Assembly: GCA_003215315.1 (NCBI GenBank)
Contig: QCKO01000007.1
Coordinates: 1-50,295 of the forward strand
Source of the DNA: Prochlorococcus sp. AG-409-P19
GTDB taxonomy: Bacteria > Cyanobacteriota > Cyanobacteriia > PCC-6307 > Cyanobiaceae
DNA length: 50,295 nt
Direction: 5' to 3'
The first letter of the stretch is position 1. Each line of letters begins with the position of its first letter. Made by a program: the position numbers and the translations under genes. Below are positions 8,506 to 17,394 of the stretch, piece after piece. A model generated the notes under the pieces. It was not told the origin of the DNA. It saw only the letters and a program-made list of their open reading frames with translations, and searched no databases.

Positions 8506-8736
8506 TTAGTACTCTTCCCAGTATTCTTCAGGGTCATCTTCATAGTCAGGTGGATCTTCTAATTCACCAGGTGTTTCTCCAAGTAACAATAATAACCCTT
8601 CTAAGTATCTCATCTGAGAAGGGTCATCAGATTTATCAAGTTTTTCTTTTATCATTTTAGCTGCCATGGGGTCACCTACCTCAACCGCATTGGTAAGTTT
8701 AGAGAAAGAGTTTTCGATTGGATTGATTGTTTTCAA
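8506..8736 (-). CDS. Small acidic protein, function unknown
   Basis: 76 aa. A helical first half (KLTNAVEVGDPMAAKMIKEKLDK) is followed by LRYLEGLL-like leucine-rich sequence and a strongly acidic, proline-containing tail (PPDYEDDPEEYWEEY). No membrane segment or known motif is seen. The composition and clean start suggest a real protein. The acidic tail could bind a basic partner, which is speculation. It is transcribed alone, about 115 bp downstream of the DUF2958-like gene on the same strand. Confidence 0.55.
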   Translation of the reverse strand: MKTINPIENSFSKLTNAVEVGDPMAAKMIKEKLDKSDDPSQMRYLEGLLLLLGETPGELEDPPDYEDDPEEYWEEY

Positions 8737-8852
8737 CTTATATTAATATTACCAGATATTAGCTTATCTAAATTATATGTAAAATTTAAATATATTAGAG
8801 TTTTTTTGCTTGATATCTATATCTCTAATTGCTTGATTGTTTAAAATAACTT

Positions 8853-9296
8853 TTATGATGATGGATACCTTGTTGAAGGTCCTGGATAGTATAGGCTGTG
8901 TTTGTTAATATCTATAGAGGAAAACTGTACTGGTTTCCAATGTATATCTCGTGATATTAAAAAGCGAATATCTTTCTCTACTAGGAACTTAGTGTTGACT
9001 AATTCCTGTAGCCTTTTGATATTTATTGGACCCCATTTTTTGCAATTCGTTAGCCATTCTTCCATTTCCCAAGCAGGTTCAGCATTGACAACTTGAAACC
9101 CAAAAGCTGTTTCTTTATCTTCTGATATCTCAGAGATGTACCAGTCACCTGCAATGCCATATAGATGGCATTCAATTATTGCATCAGATGATTCATTGCC
9201 TTCTGCTTTGATTTTTGCCATCTTTTCAGCGAGGAAGTCTGGCATAAGGTTTAAGGGGTTTTTATTATGGTCTTCCAAGAATGAGTTGCTGATCAA
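8853..9296 (-). CDS. DUF2958-like protein
   Basis: 147 aa. The central region follows the layout of DUF2958: a strand with an aromatic and Gly (LYGIAGDWYISEIS), a D-x-x-x-AFGF strand, an acidic helix (PAWEMEEWL), INIKRLQEL and a final KDIRFLISRDIHWKPV. In this family the ending is typically an E-R-D-x-H-F-x-P-like strand. The family is often on plasmids and mobile DNA and has no established biochemical role. The match is by eye and only moderately strong. No signal peptide is seen. It sits among other small unknown genes in the most accessory-looking part of the window. Confidence 0.6.
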   Translation of the reverse strand: MISNSFLEDHNKNPLNLMPDFLAEKMAKIKAEGNESSDAIIECHLYGIAGDWYISEISEDKETAFGFQVVNAEPAWEMEEWLTNCKKWGPINIKRLQELVNTKFLVEKDIRFLISRDIHWKPVQFSSIDINKHSLYYPGPSTRYPSS

Positions 9297-9400
9297 TTAG
9301 GTATTCATTATATGTTAAAGCAACTCTCTAGGTATAAGCTCTCTTATAAGTTTTGCTGACAAATGATATTCATACGCAGAGAGTTGTTATTAATACAAAC

Positions 9401-9706
9401 TTAACCAGTTTCTGCAGCTTTTAATGCTTGAAGGGCCATGTTTAAATGTGCTTCCATGGCACCTAAGGCCATTAGTGATTTAGAACTTTTATCTTTTAGA
9501 AAGATTTGATTACGACTTTTTAGCAGATTGAGTACCTTGTTGCTATTTGATGCCCACTGATTTAGAAGGTTACTATGTTCATTACAGTCTTGAACTCCTT
9601 CTTTTTCGCATATGTTTAGGACTTTCTTATCTGGAGTAGCATTTCTCAAGTAAGTGTTCAATTGTTTATGACTTATTGATTTTGGGAAAAAGTCTTTTTG
9701 CATCAT
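9401..9706 (-). CDS. Hypothetical helical protein
   Basis: 101 aa, predicted largely helical, ending in an alanine/leucine-rich helix (ALGAMEAHLNMALQALKAA). Two cysteines (ICEKEGVQDC) lie in the middle. There is no signal peptide or transmembrane segment, and I recognise no family. It lies 105 bp downstream of murD and 104 bp upstream of the DUF2958-like gene, all on the minus strand, so co-transcription is possible. Confidence 0.55.
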   Translation of the reverse strand: MMQKDFFPKSISHKQLNTYLRNATPDKKVLNICEKEGVQDCNEHSNLLNQWASNSNKVLNLLKSRNQIFLKDKSSKSLMALGAMEAHLNMALQALKAAETG

Positions 9707-9811
9707 CTTTCAGGAACATATTTTTATTTTCACATCTAACTATTGGCAAATAAAGGAGTGATCACCGCACATGATGATTCGAAGTTACTCTTCTGAACTT
9801 GCAGGATATTT

Positions 9812-11227
9812 TCATCGTTGTTTAGTTTCTAATATAAGATTAATTAACTGTTTAAAATGATTCCCTCTCTCCTCAAAATTGTTGTATTGGTCAAAACTTG
9901 CACATGCAGGAGAAAGAAGAATACTTTTTGCTTTTAATTTGACTCCTGCTTCTATTGCTGAGTTAATTGCTTGAGGTAGCTTTTCTGTGACAATCACTTC
10001 TCCTGAAAAACAAGAATTTTTGATTATTTTTTTTAGTTCTTTGTTGCTTTGTCCAAATAATACAATTGCACAACAGTATTTCCTTAGGCTTTCCAGCCAA
10101 CCCTTAGGACTTCCTTCTTTTTTTTGGCCACCTGCTATTAAAACTGTTTTGTGAGGAACTGCTTTGATTCCACTGATTGATGATTCATAGTTGGTAGCTT
10201 TGCTATCATTAAAGATGGATAAATTTTTGAATTTACCTAATTTTTCTAGCCTATGTGGCACTCCTTGAAATGTGCTTATGCCCTTAGCGATTTCTGAAGA
10301 TTTCAGACCAATTTTTAGTGAAGCAGCTGTAACCATTAATAGATTTTGTAAGTTGTGTTCCCCTGGTAAATCAAGTATTGAAGAATTGAATAAAGTTTGA
10401 TTTTTAGTTGCTAGGAAGCCTTCTTTATTGATCCATAAATCTGGTTTGTATTTAGTTGCCTGAGTCAGTGATGATGATACCCAAAAACCTCTAGGAAGAT
10501 TTTTTCTCTGACTGGATAAATAACTATCATCACTGTTGTAGATACGAAATGTTGATTTTTCCAGGAGACTTCGCTTGATATTGGAATATGCTTCAAATGA
10601 GCCATGTCGGTCTAGATGATCAGGAGTTAGTGTTGTCCAAATACCGATGGTTGGTTTGATTATTTGCGCTGATTCGATTTGGTAGCTGCTTAGTTCGACA
10701 ACTAACCATTCAATATTTGTAGTATTAGCTTTCTTATACTTATAGGCTAATTCAGCCAGAGACTTCCCAACATTGCCGCCTAAATCTGTGTTTATTTTAT
10801 TAGACTTTAATACATGATTAAGCATAGTTGTTACGGTTGTTTTCCCATTCGTTCCTGTGATCCCTATCCATGGAAATTGATTAAGGTGTTGCCATGCTAT
10901 AGCTACCTCACTTTTTATCTCTATATTTTTACTACGCAACTGATTAAGTACATCATTATCCCATGGAATACTGGGAGTAGTAATTATTGATGATATATTT
11001 CCAAGCCAAGGTGAAAAATCTTTGAAGCTGAGAGGTGCACCTGTGAAAATTATTTTTATACCTTTAGTTGTTAACTCATTATATTTTTTATCCAGTTTAT
11101 TTTTATCGCCATTCTCAATAATTAAAACATCTTTACCGCATGATCGTAATAATTTGGCGGCACCTATTCCAGACTTGCCAAGACCTATTACTATATGCAA
11201 CTTATTTTGAGTTCTGATAAGTGCCAA
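9812..11227 (-). CDS. murD: UDP-N-acetylmuramoyl-L-alanine--D-glutamate ligase
   Basis: 471 aa, a normal Mur ligase length. The enzyme adds D-glutamate to UDP-MurNAc-L-Ala in cytoplasmic peptidoglycan precursor synthesis. An N-terminal UDP-binding Rossmann-like domain (GLGKSGIGAAKLL at about 15) precedes the ATP-binding loop GTNGKT (125-130), the LTPDHLDRHGS motif near 205, and a C-terminal ligase domain with FNDSKATN and LSPACASFDQYNNFEERG. Those last two are MurD-specific signatures. The gene has an ATG start and no Mur neighbours, as is common in picocyanobacteria. Confidence 0.97.
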   Translation of the reverse strand: MALIRTQNKLHIVIGLGKSGIGAAKLLRSCGKDVLIIENGDKNKLDKKYNELTTKGIKIIFTGAPLSFKDFSPWLGNISSIITTPSIPWDNDVLNQLRSKNIEIKSEVAIAWQHLNQFPWIGITGTNGKTTVTTMLNHVLKSNKINTDLGGNVGKSLAELAYKYKKANTTNIEWLVVELSSYQIESAQIIKPTIGIWTTLTPDHLDRHGSFEAYSNIKRSLLEKSTFRIYNSDDSYLSSQRKNLPRGFWVSSSLTQATKYKPDLWINKEGFLATKNQTLFNSSILDLPGEHNLQNLLMVTAASLKIGLKSSEIAKGISTFQGVPHRLEKLGKFKNLSIFNDSKATNYESSISGIKAVPHKTVLIAGGQKKEGSPKGWLESLRKYCCAIVLFGQSNKELKKIIKNSCFSGEVIVTEKLPQAINSAIEAGVKLKAKSILLSPACASFDQYNNFEERGNHFKQLINLILETKQR

Positions 11228-11556
11228 TGTACATTGGGGATAAGATGATTGAAGTTTAAGATTGATCTCTAACTGAGATTGATTCTTGTTGTGTTAACTA
11301 ACTGCGTGGATTTTCTTGAGTTGCTTTTTTATGCTAATGGTTTTTTTTATGAAAGCATTATGGTTTGAATTTTATATAGATTAATTTTTTATAAAGGTAG
11401 CGTGATTTTTTTGGCGAGTTTCCCAATCGCTCAGATTGGCTTTATTTGTATACTTATTTTGTGAACAATTAATTAAATTATTTTAAAAAAAAGTTTTTCT
11501 GGGCTGGCATTTTTATGGGGATATTGTTTTGATAGGCGAAACGAATTAATTTGAAG
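11228..11556. other. 329-bp intergenic region between murD and a Cys-rich peptide gene
   Basis: This divergent region carries the promoters of murD (minus) and the 51-aa gene (plus). It contains a perfect short inverted repeat, CCAATC-gctca-GATTGG (11423-11439), followed on the plus strand by a T-rich stretch (CTTTATTTG). It looks like a weak terminator although no plus-strand gene precedes it. No ORF is supported. Confidence 0.45.
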
Positions 11557-11712
11557 ATGTCTTCAATGTCGATCCATTGTGAATCAGGGCAATTACTTCA
11601 AAAGAATCATTTCGTTGATTCCTGTAGTTGTGAACACTGTCGAAGTATCAGAAAGCAGCAGCATGAAAGCGAACTAAGGTGGGTTAAGCTTCATCAGCTT
11701 TTTGATAGGTAG
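11557..11712 (+). CDS. 51-aa Cys-rich small protein (CxCxxC)
   Basis: ORF of 51 codons. The product has Cys8 and a CSCEHC cluster at Cys23, Cys25 and Cys28, flanked by His7, His18 and His27, then a basic/acidic helix (IRKQQHESELRWVKLHQLF). The C-x-C-x2-C plus His arrangement suggests zinc or another metal. The start could be TTG 11551, ATG 11557 or ATG 11566; the first ATG is chosen. It is not a family I can name. The low-complexity-free composition and metal-like motif in otherwise noncoding DNA argue that it is real. Confidence 0.5.
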   Translation: MSSMSIHCESGQLLQKNHFVDSCSCEHCRSIRKQQHESELRWVKLHQLFDR

Positions 11713-11797
11713 GTATCTCTAAATCTTAGAAAAATATTGTGTAAGGCAAATTAGTGTATCAATTTAACTGCAGTTGTTAGTGAAGCAAATTTTTGTA

Positions 11798-11869
11798 TGG
11801 GCGATACTGGAATCGAACCAGTGACTCCTACCGTGTCAAGGTAGTGCTCTACCTCTGAGCTAATCGCCC
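11798..11869 (-). tRNA. tRNA-Val (GAC)
   Basis: 72 nt, read on the minus strand. The 7-bp acceptor stem is GGGCGAT/ATCGCCC with discriminator A, the D-arm is GCTC/GAGC, the anticodon stem is CTACC/GGTAG with loop TTGACAC (anticodon GAC), and the T-arm is ACTGG-TTCGAAT-CCAGT. All stems pair perfectly. CCA is not encoded. It lies between the Cys-rich peptide gene and the S4-domain gene. Confidence 0.97.
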
Positions 11870-11938
11870 TTTGATGAGTCTTAGCTTTTATAAGAATCTC
11901 ATTGCTTATTAAAGTTAGCAGTTGAAATGACTGAATTC

Positions 11939-12727
11939 CTATTGTCGTAGTAATTCCACTCTCCAGCGATCTTTTTTTGTTTTTGCAATAGTAAGTATTT
12001 CAATAGTGCCTTTGTTCTCAAGTTGGACTTTGTCTCCAACCTCTAGATTTTTACTTGACATCCGAATTTGTTTCCAATTAAGTCTTAGGCGGCCTTCGCG
12101 TATGTTCTCCACGATTTTTGCTCTAGACATGCTAAAACCCGCAGATGCGATTGCATCCAGTCTTGTTGATGCTTCAACTGTATTGATTTTTTTTGGGATT
12201 CTCTTATGAGGTGTTTGTAAATTTGTTATTAACTCTGCCTTGCAAATGAAATCTACATTTCTTATGAATCCGTGCCTTTTGTTTAGATATGATTGTGCTT
12301 CATTAGTACAGATTAATTGTGCTCCTCTGTCTCTTGTTAGCCATAAATCTCCGATTGATTTACTATTGACCCCAAGATTTTCTATTGCTAATTGGAAATC
12401 TTTAACAGTTGCATTATCAAATAAAAAATTGCCTTCTATTGATAAACCACTAATTGGTATCTTCAGTTTGCTTGTTGATGCTAGATCAGAACTTCGTTGA
12501 AAATAAATCCTTTGCCTTTCTGCTCCTTGATAGCCTCCACTTGAAATGCATGAGATATCGCTTAGAGGTTCTATTAAAGAGATTAGTTCTTCCCTTACAG
12601 ATGCCTCTATGAATGAACTCCAAGTTGAGTCCCAATTTTTTATAGCTTCTTCTGCCTCTTTTAATAATGGTTTTATCTGCTTTGGATGTCTGCAATTTTT
12701 TAGTAACTCATTTATTGGGATGAACAC
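11939..12727 (-). CDS. Photosystem II S4 domain protein (YlmH-like RNA-binding)
   Basis: 262 aa. The N-terminal two-thirds resemble the YlmH family (SGGYQGAERQRIYF, GNFLFDNATVKDFQLAI, IGDLWLTRDRGAQLIC). The C-terminal third is an S4 RNA-binding domain (about 187-245, TRLDAIASAGFSMSRAKIVENI with a following GRLRLNW strand). Cyanobacterial members are annotated as photosystem II S4 domain proteins. In other bacteria YlmH acts on ribosomes or division, so an RNA or ribosome role is more certain than one in photosynthesis. It is cytoplasmic, with an ATG start. It ends 70 bp ahead of the tRNA-Val gene on the same strand. Confidence 0.88.
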   Translation of the reverse strand: MFIPINELLKNCRHPKQIKPLLKEAEEAIKNWDSTWSSFIEASVREELISLIEPLSDISCISSGGYQGAERQRIYFQRSSDLASTSKLKIPISGLSIEGNFLFDNATVKDFQLAIENLGVNSKSIGDLWLTRDRGAQLICTNEAQSYLNKRHGFIRNVDFICKAELITNLQTPHKRIPKKINTVEASTRLDAIASAGFSMSRAKIVENIREGRLRLNWKQIRMSSKNLEVGDKVQLENKGTIEILTIAKTKKDRWRVELLRQ

Positions 12728-12891
12728 AATTTTTGATAGAAAAAACTTAGAAAATCTTAATTATTATAACAAGATATATAAGTATAAGAAATATCTAGGG
12801 TTTAAATATTAATAAGTTAAGCTATATATGTAAATATATTTTTATTTAATACTTTGCTTTAAGAAGCATCTTGATTTGACTTTTGGAAAGC

Positions 12892-13461
12892 TTAATAAGA
12901 ATTTATTGTGATAATTTCATTCACTTCGAATGTCTTGATAATTTCCCATGGTAGTTCTGTCTCAAATGGCGTTTGTAGTATAAGAAGCCAAAAACCCTCG
13001 TTACTTTTTTTTGTAATTGTTCTGAGGTCATCATCAATATCTTCGTTTACACTCCCTGAAGAAAAGAAGCTTCCAATCCATCCTGATCCCATCCCAAGTA
13101 ATCCACCAAAAAGAGTTTCTAATTGAACTGGTATCCCTATATTTGAGAATGTATGTAATTTTGTCATTTGAGTAAAAGCCATGCCTGCTATAAAACCAAA
13201 AGGCATGAGCCAAAGAGATAATAATTTTTGTCTTTTCTTGCGGGCAAGACCAGGATTTAGTAATTCAATGGAATTAAACAAGACGGGCTCGAGTAAATTA
13301 TTAAATTCTATTTGAGAACTTTGCTCTTGTTTTTCAAGAAAAGCTTCTCCAATTGGTTTTACTAAATCTTTTCTGGAAAGAGGTGTTTTTGAACTTAATA
13401 ACTTCTGGACAAGCTCGTAAGCTATCTCTTGTTTTTTTAGAGTGATTACGCATGTTGTCAC
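12892..13461 (-). CDS. Conserved membrane-associated protein, function unknown
   Basis: 189 aa. The helical N-terminal region (1-70) lacks a signal peptide. Two hydrophobic segments follow, around 83-100 (LWLMPFGFIAGMAFTQM) and around 118-135 (LFGGLLGMGSGWIGSFF), the second glycine-rich like a membrane hairpin. An acidic loop (VNEDIDDDL) precedes a C-terminal beta-rich part (EGFWLLILQTPFETELPWEI). It is divergent from serA across 103 bp. The family is not recognised by name, but the organisation looks like a conserved cyanobacterial protein. Confidence 0.65.
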   Translation of the reverse strand: MTTCVITLKKQEIAYELVQKLLSSKTPLSRKDLVKPIGEAFLEKQEQSSQIEFNNLLEPVLFNSIELLNPGLARKKRQKLLSLWLMPFGFIAGMAFTQMTKLHTFSNIGIPVQLETLFGGLLGMGSGWIGSFFSSGSVNEDIDDDLRTITKKSNEGFWLLILQTPFETELPWEIIKTFEVNEIITINSY

Positions 13462-13564
13462 TAATCTGCTCCTTTAAATGTTTGGATTTTCAATCCTGTT
13501 CAAAATAAACCTGTTCAGGTGCGAATAGCTCACTAAAGTTCAGTTCGGCACCCTTTTGGTCTCA

Positions 13565-15151
13565 ATGACAAAAGTACTGGTTTCTGATCCAATTGATCAA
13601 GCAGGTATTGATATCCTGAGTCAAGTTGCTCAGGTTGAACAGAAAGTTTCTCTCACGCTTGATGACTTGAAGGGGATTATTGGCGAATATGACGCCTTAA
13701 TGATTCGTTCTGGAACGCAGGTAACTGCTGATGTTATTCAATCAGCAAAGAAACTTCGCATCATTGGAAGAGCTGGTGTTGGGGTTGACAATGTTGATGT
13801 ATCTGCTGCTACTAGGCAAGGTGTTTTAGTTGTTAATTCACCAGGGGGCAATACTATTGCTGCCGCTGAACATGCACTTGCATTACTTTTGTCATTATCT
13901 AGGCACGTTCCGCAGGCAAATCAGATTATGTTTTCTGGTGGTTGGGACCGCAAAAAATTTGTTGGTAATGAACTTTATAAAAAGACTTTAGGGGTGGTTG
14001 GACTTGGGAAAATAGGTTCACATGTCGCAAAAGTTGCGAATGCAATGGGTATGGAGGTAGTCGGGTTCGACCCTTTCGTTTCATTAGAGCGGGCACAGCA
14101 AATGCAAGTTCGTTTAAGTGAACTGGAAGAACTTTTTAGAGTTTCTGATTATGTAACTCTTCATCTTCCTAGGACTGCAGAGACGGAAAACCTAGTAAAT
14201 GCTGATTTGCTTGCCAAAATGAAACCATCAGCCAAATTAGTTAATTGTGCTAGAGGTGGAATTATTGATGAAAATGATTTAGCAGAGGCTTTGAAGGGTA
14301 AGGTGATTTCTGGAGCAGCTTTAGATGTTTACGCAAAAGAACCTTTAAGTAAGGATTCTTCACTTCGTTCAGTAGAAGCTGGTTTAATTTTAACTCCTCA
14401 TCTAGGTGCTTCTACTGTAGAAGCACAGCAAAATGTCGCTATTGATGTAGCTGAACAAATTAGAGATGTACTTTTGGGTTTGCCTGCTAGGAGTGCAGTA
14501 AATATTCCAGGTTTAAGTGCAGAAATAATGGATAGTCTTAAGCCTCATTTGCAACTGGCAGAGACATTGGGTTTATTAGTGAGTCAACTTTCAGGAGGGA
14601 AAATACATAAATTAGAGGTGCGTTTACAAGGGGAATTTGCTCAGCACCCATCACAACCCCTTGTAATTGCAACATTAAAAGGGTTATTAACAAATGCTTT
14701 GGGAGATAAAATTAATTATGTTAATGCTTCTTTAGAGGCTCAAGGAAGAGGTATAGAAGTCCTTGAATTAAAAGATGAGTCTAGTTTGGAGTTCTCTGGT
14801 GGCTCTTTACAATTAAAAAGTGTTAGTGATAATGGCGGCCACAGTGTTTCTGGAACAGTATTTGGTGATGGTGATTTAGGTATTACCAGTATTGATGAAT
14901 ATCCTATTAATTTTGTCCCCAGTAGATATATGCTTTTTACGAGGCATCGTGATATGCCTGGAATAATTGGGCAGATAGGTTCACTTCTTGGAAAACACAA
15001 TGTAAATATTGCATCAATGCAAGTTGGGCGGCGAATTGTTCGGGGTGAAGCGGTAATGGTTTTAAGTATTGATGATCCTATCCCAGAGGATTTATTAGTT
15101 TCTATTCTTTCAATTAAAGGAATTAATGAGGCTCATGCAGTTACATTGTAG
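13565..15151 (+). CDS. serA: D-3-phosphoglycerate dehydrogenase
   Basis: 528 aa. It catalyses the NAD-dependent first step of the phosphorylated serine pathway from 3-phosphoglycerate. Substrate-domain sequences (MIRSGTQVTADVI), the Rossmann GLGKIG, and the catalytic Arg (NCARGGIIDE), Glu (YAKEPL) and His (LTPHLGAST) contexts are all present. A long intervening domain and a C-terminal ACT domain (about 455-528, DMPGIIGQIGSLLGKHNVNI) follow, the long cyanobacterial/actinobacterial form with likely serine feedback. A TTG three codons upstream (13556) is in frame, but ATG 13565 gives the expected MTKVLVSD start. It leads a serA-prmA-ferredoxin run. Confidence 0.96.
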   Translation: MTKVLVSDPIDQAGIDILSQVAQVEQKVSLTLDDLKGIIGEYDALMIRSGTQVTADVIQSAKKLRIIGRAGVGVDNVDVSAATRQGVLVVNSPGGNTIAAAEHALALLLSLSRHVPQANQIMFSGGWDRKKFVGNELYKKTLGVVGLGKIGSHVAKVANAMGMEVVGFDPFVSLERAQQMQVRLSELEELFRVSDYVTLHLPRTAETENLVNADLLAKMKPSAKLVNCARGGIIDENDLAEALKGKVISGAALDVYAKEPLSKDSSLRSVEAGLILTPHLGASTVEAQQNVAIDVAEQIRDVLLGLPARSAVNIPGLSAEIMDSLKPHLQLAETLGLLVSQLSGGKIHKLEVRLQGEFAQHPSQPLVIATLKGLLTNALGDKINYVNASLEAQGRGIEVLELKDESSLEFSGGSLQLKSVSDNGGHSVSGTVFGDGDLGITSIDEYPINFVPSRYMLFTRHRDMPGIIGQIGSLLGKHNVNIASMQVGRRIVRGEAVMVLSIDDPIPEDLLVSILSIKGINEAHAVTL

Positions 15152-15182
15152 AATTATTAGTAATATTTGAAATCTTTAATAA

Positions 15183-16118
15183 GTGAGAATTAAATCTAGT
15201 TTGACATGGTTGCATTATCAGCAATTAATTTCATGGGAGTTGGAAGAGTCTATTTATTGGGCATTAAAAAATTATGGTATATATCGATTTTGTTTTGAGT
15301 ATCTACCAGAAAATCCTAATCAAGAAATTATAAATATATGGTTACCACTTCATGAGTTTTCTTTAACTGATAGAGATCATCTTGTGAATTTAATTCAATC
15401 ATTATTTAAAGCTTTTGATGTTAAAACCACAACACCTGTATGGCGAGAAGTTGAAGATGAGGACTGGAGTCTGAGCTGGAAGGAGAATTGGCTTCCTGAT
15501 CCAGTTGGCAAATCTATATTGATTTTGCCTTCATGGCTTGAAACGCCCAAAGAATACCTCAATAGGAAAGTTATACTCTTAGACCCTGGATGTGCATTTG
15601 GTACTGGTAGTCATCCGACAACTCGCTTATGTTTAGAGGCTTTAGAGTCTGAGATCCTTGAGACAAAAGAAATAATAGATATAGGATGCGGCAGCGGGAT
15701 TTTGTCCCTAACAGCTTTATCCCTAGGTGCTAAATATGTGTCGGCCTTAGATATTGACTCATTAGCGATTGAAGCAACGAAACAGAATTTTTTATTGAAC
15801 AATATTTCTGATCAGCTTTTTTCGATTGCGTTGGGTTCTATTGATATTTTAGAGAACCAGAGATCTAAAAAGAAATTTGACTTGATCTTATGTAATACAC
15901 TTGCGCCGATCCTCAAAGACTTATTGCCTGGTTTTGATGATTTGCTCAAAAATAATGGAAAGGCTTTTCTGAGTGGATTATTAGCAAGTCAGGTGAAAGA
16001 TTTGACTGAGTTTGTTTCTGGTCTGGGCTTCGACGTATTAAGAGCAGTAATAAAAGATAAGTGGGCTTTGATTGAAATTTGTAGAAAATCTGAAAATAGT
16101 ACAAAAAATTTCTTTTGA
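15183..16118 (+). CDS. prmA: Ribosomal protein L11 methyltransferase
   Basis: 311 aa with a GTG start. It transfers methyl groups from SAM to L11. Recognisable features are the N-terminal substrate domain ending at [13 protein letters not shown], the PrmA signature [20 protein letters not shown] motif [12 protein letters not shown], an ALDID acidic loop and the LCNTLAPIL motif. It starts 31 bp after serA on the same strand. Its 3' end overlaps the open frame upstream of the ferredoxin, but the ferredoxin start lies 112 bp after its stop. Confidence 0.95.
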   Translation: MRIKSSLTWLHYQQLISWELEESIYWALKNYGIYRFCFEYLPENPNQEIINIWLPLHEFSLTDRDHLVNLIQSLFKAFDVKTTTPVWREVEDEDWSLSWKENWLPDPVGKSILILPSWLETPKEYLNRKVILLDPGCAFGTGSHPTTRLCLEALESEILETKEIIDIGCGSGILSLTALSLGAKYVSALDIDSLAIEATKQNFLLNNISDQLFSIALGSIDILENQRSKKKFDLILCNTLAPILKDLLPGFDDLLKNNGKAFLSGLLASQVKDLTEFVSGLGFDVLRAVIKDKWALIEICRKSENSTKNFF

Positions 16119-16230
16119 TAGTTTGTTTTTTATAGAGTTATTACTTACCCTTATTTGGATTCGAATTCGTTTTGAGCTTCAAGCTTGTGCTTTCTCTAAA
16201 CGCTATTTAAGTAAATTTTTTTTTTCTGGA

Positions 16231-16530
16231 ATGGCTTCTTATAAAGTTAAATTGATTAATGAGCTCAAAGGTGTAGAAGATGTAATTGAAGTTTCTGATG
16301 ATCAATACATATTAGATGCTGCTAAGAATCAAAATTTAGATCTACCTTTTTCTTGTAGAGCAGGTGCTTGTTCTACTTGTGTTGGCAAACTGGAATCAGG
16401 CTCTGTTGAGCAAATTGATCAAAGTTTTCTTGATGCAGAACAATTGCAAAAAAAATATATTTTAATGTGCATAGCTTATCCAACATCAGATTGCACTATC
16501 AAAACCCATCAAGAGGATCAACTATATTAA
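16231..16530 (+). CDS. Plant-type 2Fe-2S ferredoxin
   Basis: 99 aa from ATG 16231. The reading frame is open further upstream, but that extension overlaps prmA and does not look like ferredoxin. The cluster ligands are Cys42, Cys47, Cys50 ([10 protein letters not shown]) and Cys80 (YILMCIAYP), the canonical C-x4-C-x2-C...C pattern. It is acidic overall, so probably a soluble photosynthetic-type electron carrier to FNR or other reductases. Several paralogous ferredoxins usually exist, so whether this is the main PetF cannot be told. It is a tail gene of the serA-prmA run. Confidence 0.95.
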   Translation: MASYKVKLINELKGVEDVIEVSDDQYILDAAKNQNLDLPFSCRAGACSTCVGKLESGSVEQIDQSFLDAEQLQKKYILMCIAYPTSDCTIKTHQEDQLY

Positions 16531-16632
16531 ATTTGTTTTTTTGTCTCAGATCAACCTAAGAGGCGTTGTCAAAATCAAGCTTCTTGGCCAAATTAAAAAA
16601 ATATTCCATTTAGATGGAAAAACCTTTTTCTA

Positions 16633-17040
16633 ATGCTTCAAGCTCAACAGATTAAAAGTTCTCAGAATGTTTTTGGATCTGGAACCATCCATTCAAGTGT
16701 TGGTGGCCAATATAGTTTTAGGGTTTTAGGCGCATGTTGTCGTTTATATGACCGTGAAGAATTGCCATGGCCTTGTTGCCGTCTTTCTTGGAAAAGTAAA
16801 GAACCAAGTTGGAGAAGGGTTGGGAAGCGCTTTGTCCCAGATATTGCTGCTCAGAGATGTCCGTCGTATTCAGTTGAAATCCTTCAGCCTGGTTTTAGGC
16901 CGACACCAACAGTTTTAACGTTATTTTCAGATCGTTTGGATAATGTTTTGCAAGAGTGGTGGTATAGCAAGCATCCTCGATCTAGAGCAGAATCAAATAT
17001 TGTTCCCCAATACGCTGAATCAATAAATTCACCCTCTTGA
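16633..17040 (+). CDS. Conserved protein with duplicated CCRL motif, function unknown
   Basis: 135 aa with an ATG start. The N-terminal half carries two identical CCRL motifs (Cys35-Cys36 and Cys48-Cys49), 13 residues apart and separated by an acidic/aromatic loop (YDREELPWP), followed by a Trp-rich basic segment. The C-terminal half is predicted globular (RPTPTVLTLFSDRLDNVL). No signal or membrane segment is seen. Paired vicinal cysteines could bind metal or be redox active. The family is not recognised. It follows the ferredoxin by about 100 bp on the same strand. Confidence 0.65.
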   Translation: MLQAQQIKSSQNVFGSGTIHSSVGGQYSFRVLGACCRLYDREELPWPCCRLSWKSKEPSWRRVGKRFVPDIAAQRCPSYSVEILQPGFRPTPTVLTLFSDRLDNVLQEWWYSKHPRSRAESNIVPQYAESINSPS

Positions 17041-17186
17041 AAATCAATAAGATTTTCAGATTTTGAAAACGAAAACTTCTTTTAATTAGTTTTTAGAGAT
17101 GAAGAAGATATGAAGCATTAAAACAGCCTTTATTACTTTTGAGCTTTTCGATGGATACTGTTCATAATTAACCCTTCAATTTGGGA

Positions 17187-17378
17187 ATGAACTTCGATTA
17201 TCACGCTGTTGCCTCTGCTGCTACTGCTGCTATTCCACTAGCTGCTGGAGCAGCAGGTGTTGGCTATTTCATATTGCGCCAAAAAGGTGTCGGTTTTGGC
17301 ACTTCGCATTTATTGGTTGGATTGCCTATGTTTGTTGTAGGTGCAGCAGCGGCAGCTTTTTATCTTATAACCCAATAA
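17187..17378 (+). CDS. Small two-helix membrane protein
   Basis: 63 aa from ATG 17187; an in-frame TTG at 17181 is possible. Two hydrophobic Ala/Gly-rich segments (about 8-28, AATAAIPLAAGAAGVGYFIL, and 40-62) are joined by a short basic loop (RQKGVGFGTSH), giving a helical hairpin probably in the thylakoid or plasma membrane. I recognise no family. It ends just before the large bidirectional terminator, facing the pentapeptide gene. Confidence 0.65.
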   Translation: MNFDYHAVASAATAAIPLAAGAAGVGYFILRQKGVGFGTSHLLVGLPMFVVGAAAAAFYLITQ

Positions 17379-17394
17379 ATAGAACTTTTTATTT

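Noticed and set aside
9401-9706. Toxin-antitoxin pair with the neighbouring small genes (8506-9706)
   Set aside because: The genes are about 100 bp apart, not overlapping, and none shows a known toxin or DNA-binding antitoxin fold.
11402-11465. 20-codon hydrophobic ORF (GTG start) as a PetN/Psb-like peptide
   Set aside because: It is too short, matches no photosystem or cytochrome subunit and overlaps a hairpin.
16072-16230. Longer ferredoxin with a hydrophobic leader
   Set aside because: The extension overlaps prmA, and the ATG at 16231 gives a standard 99-aa ferredoxin.
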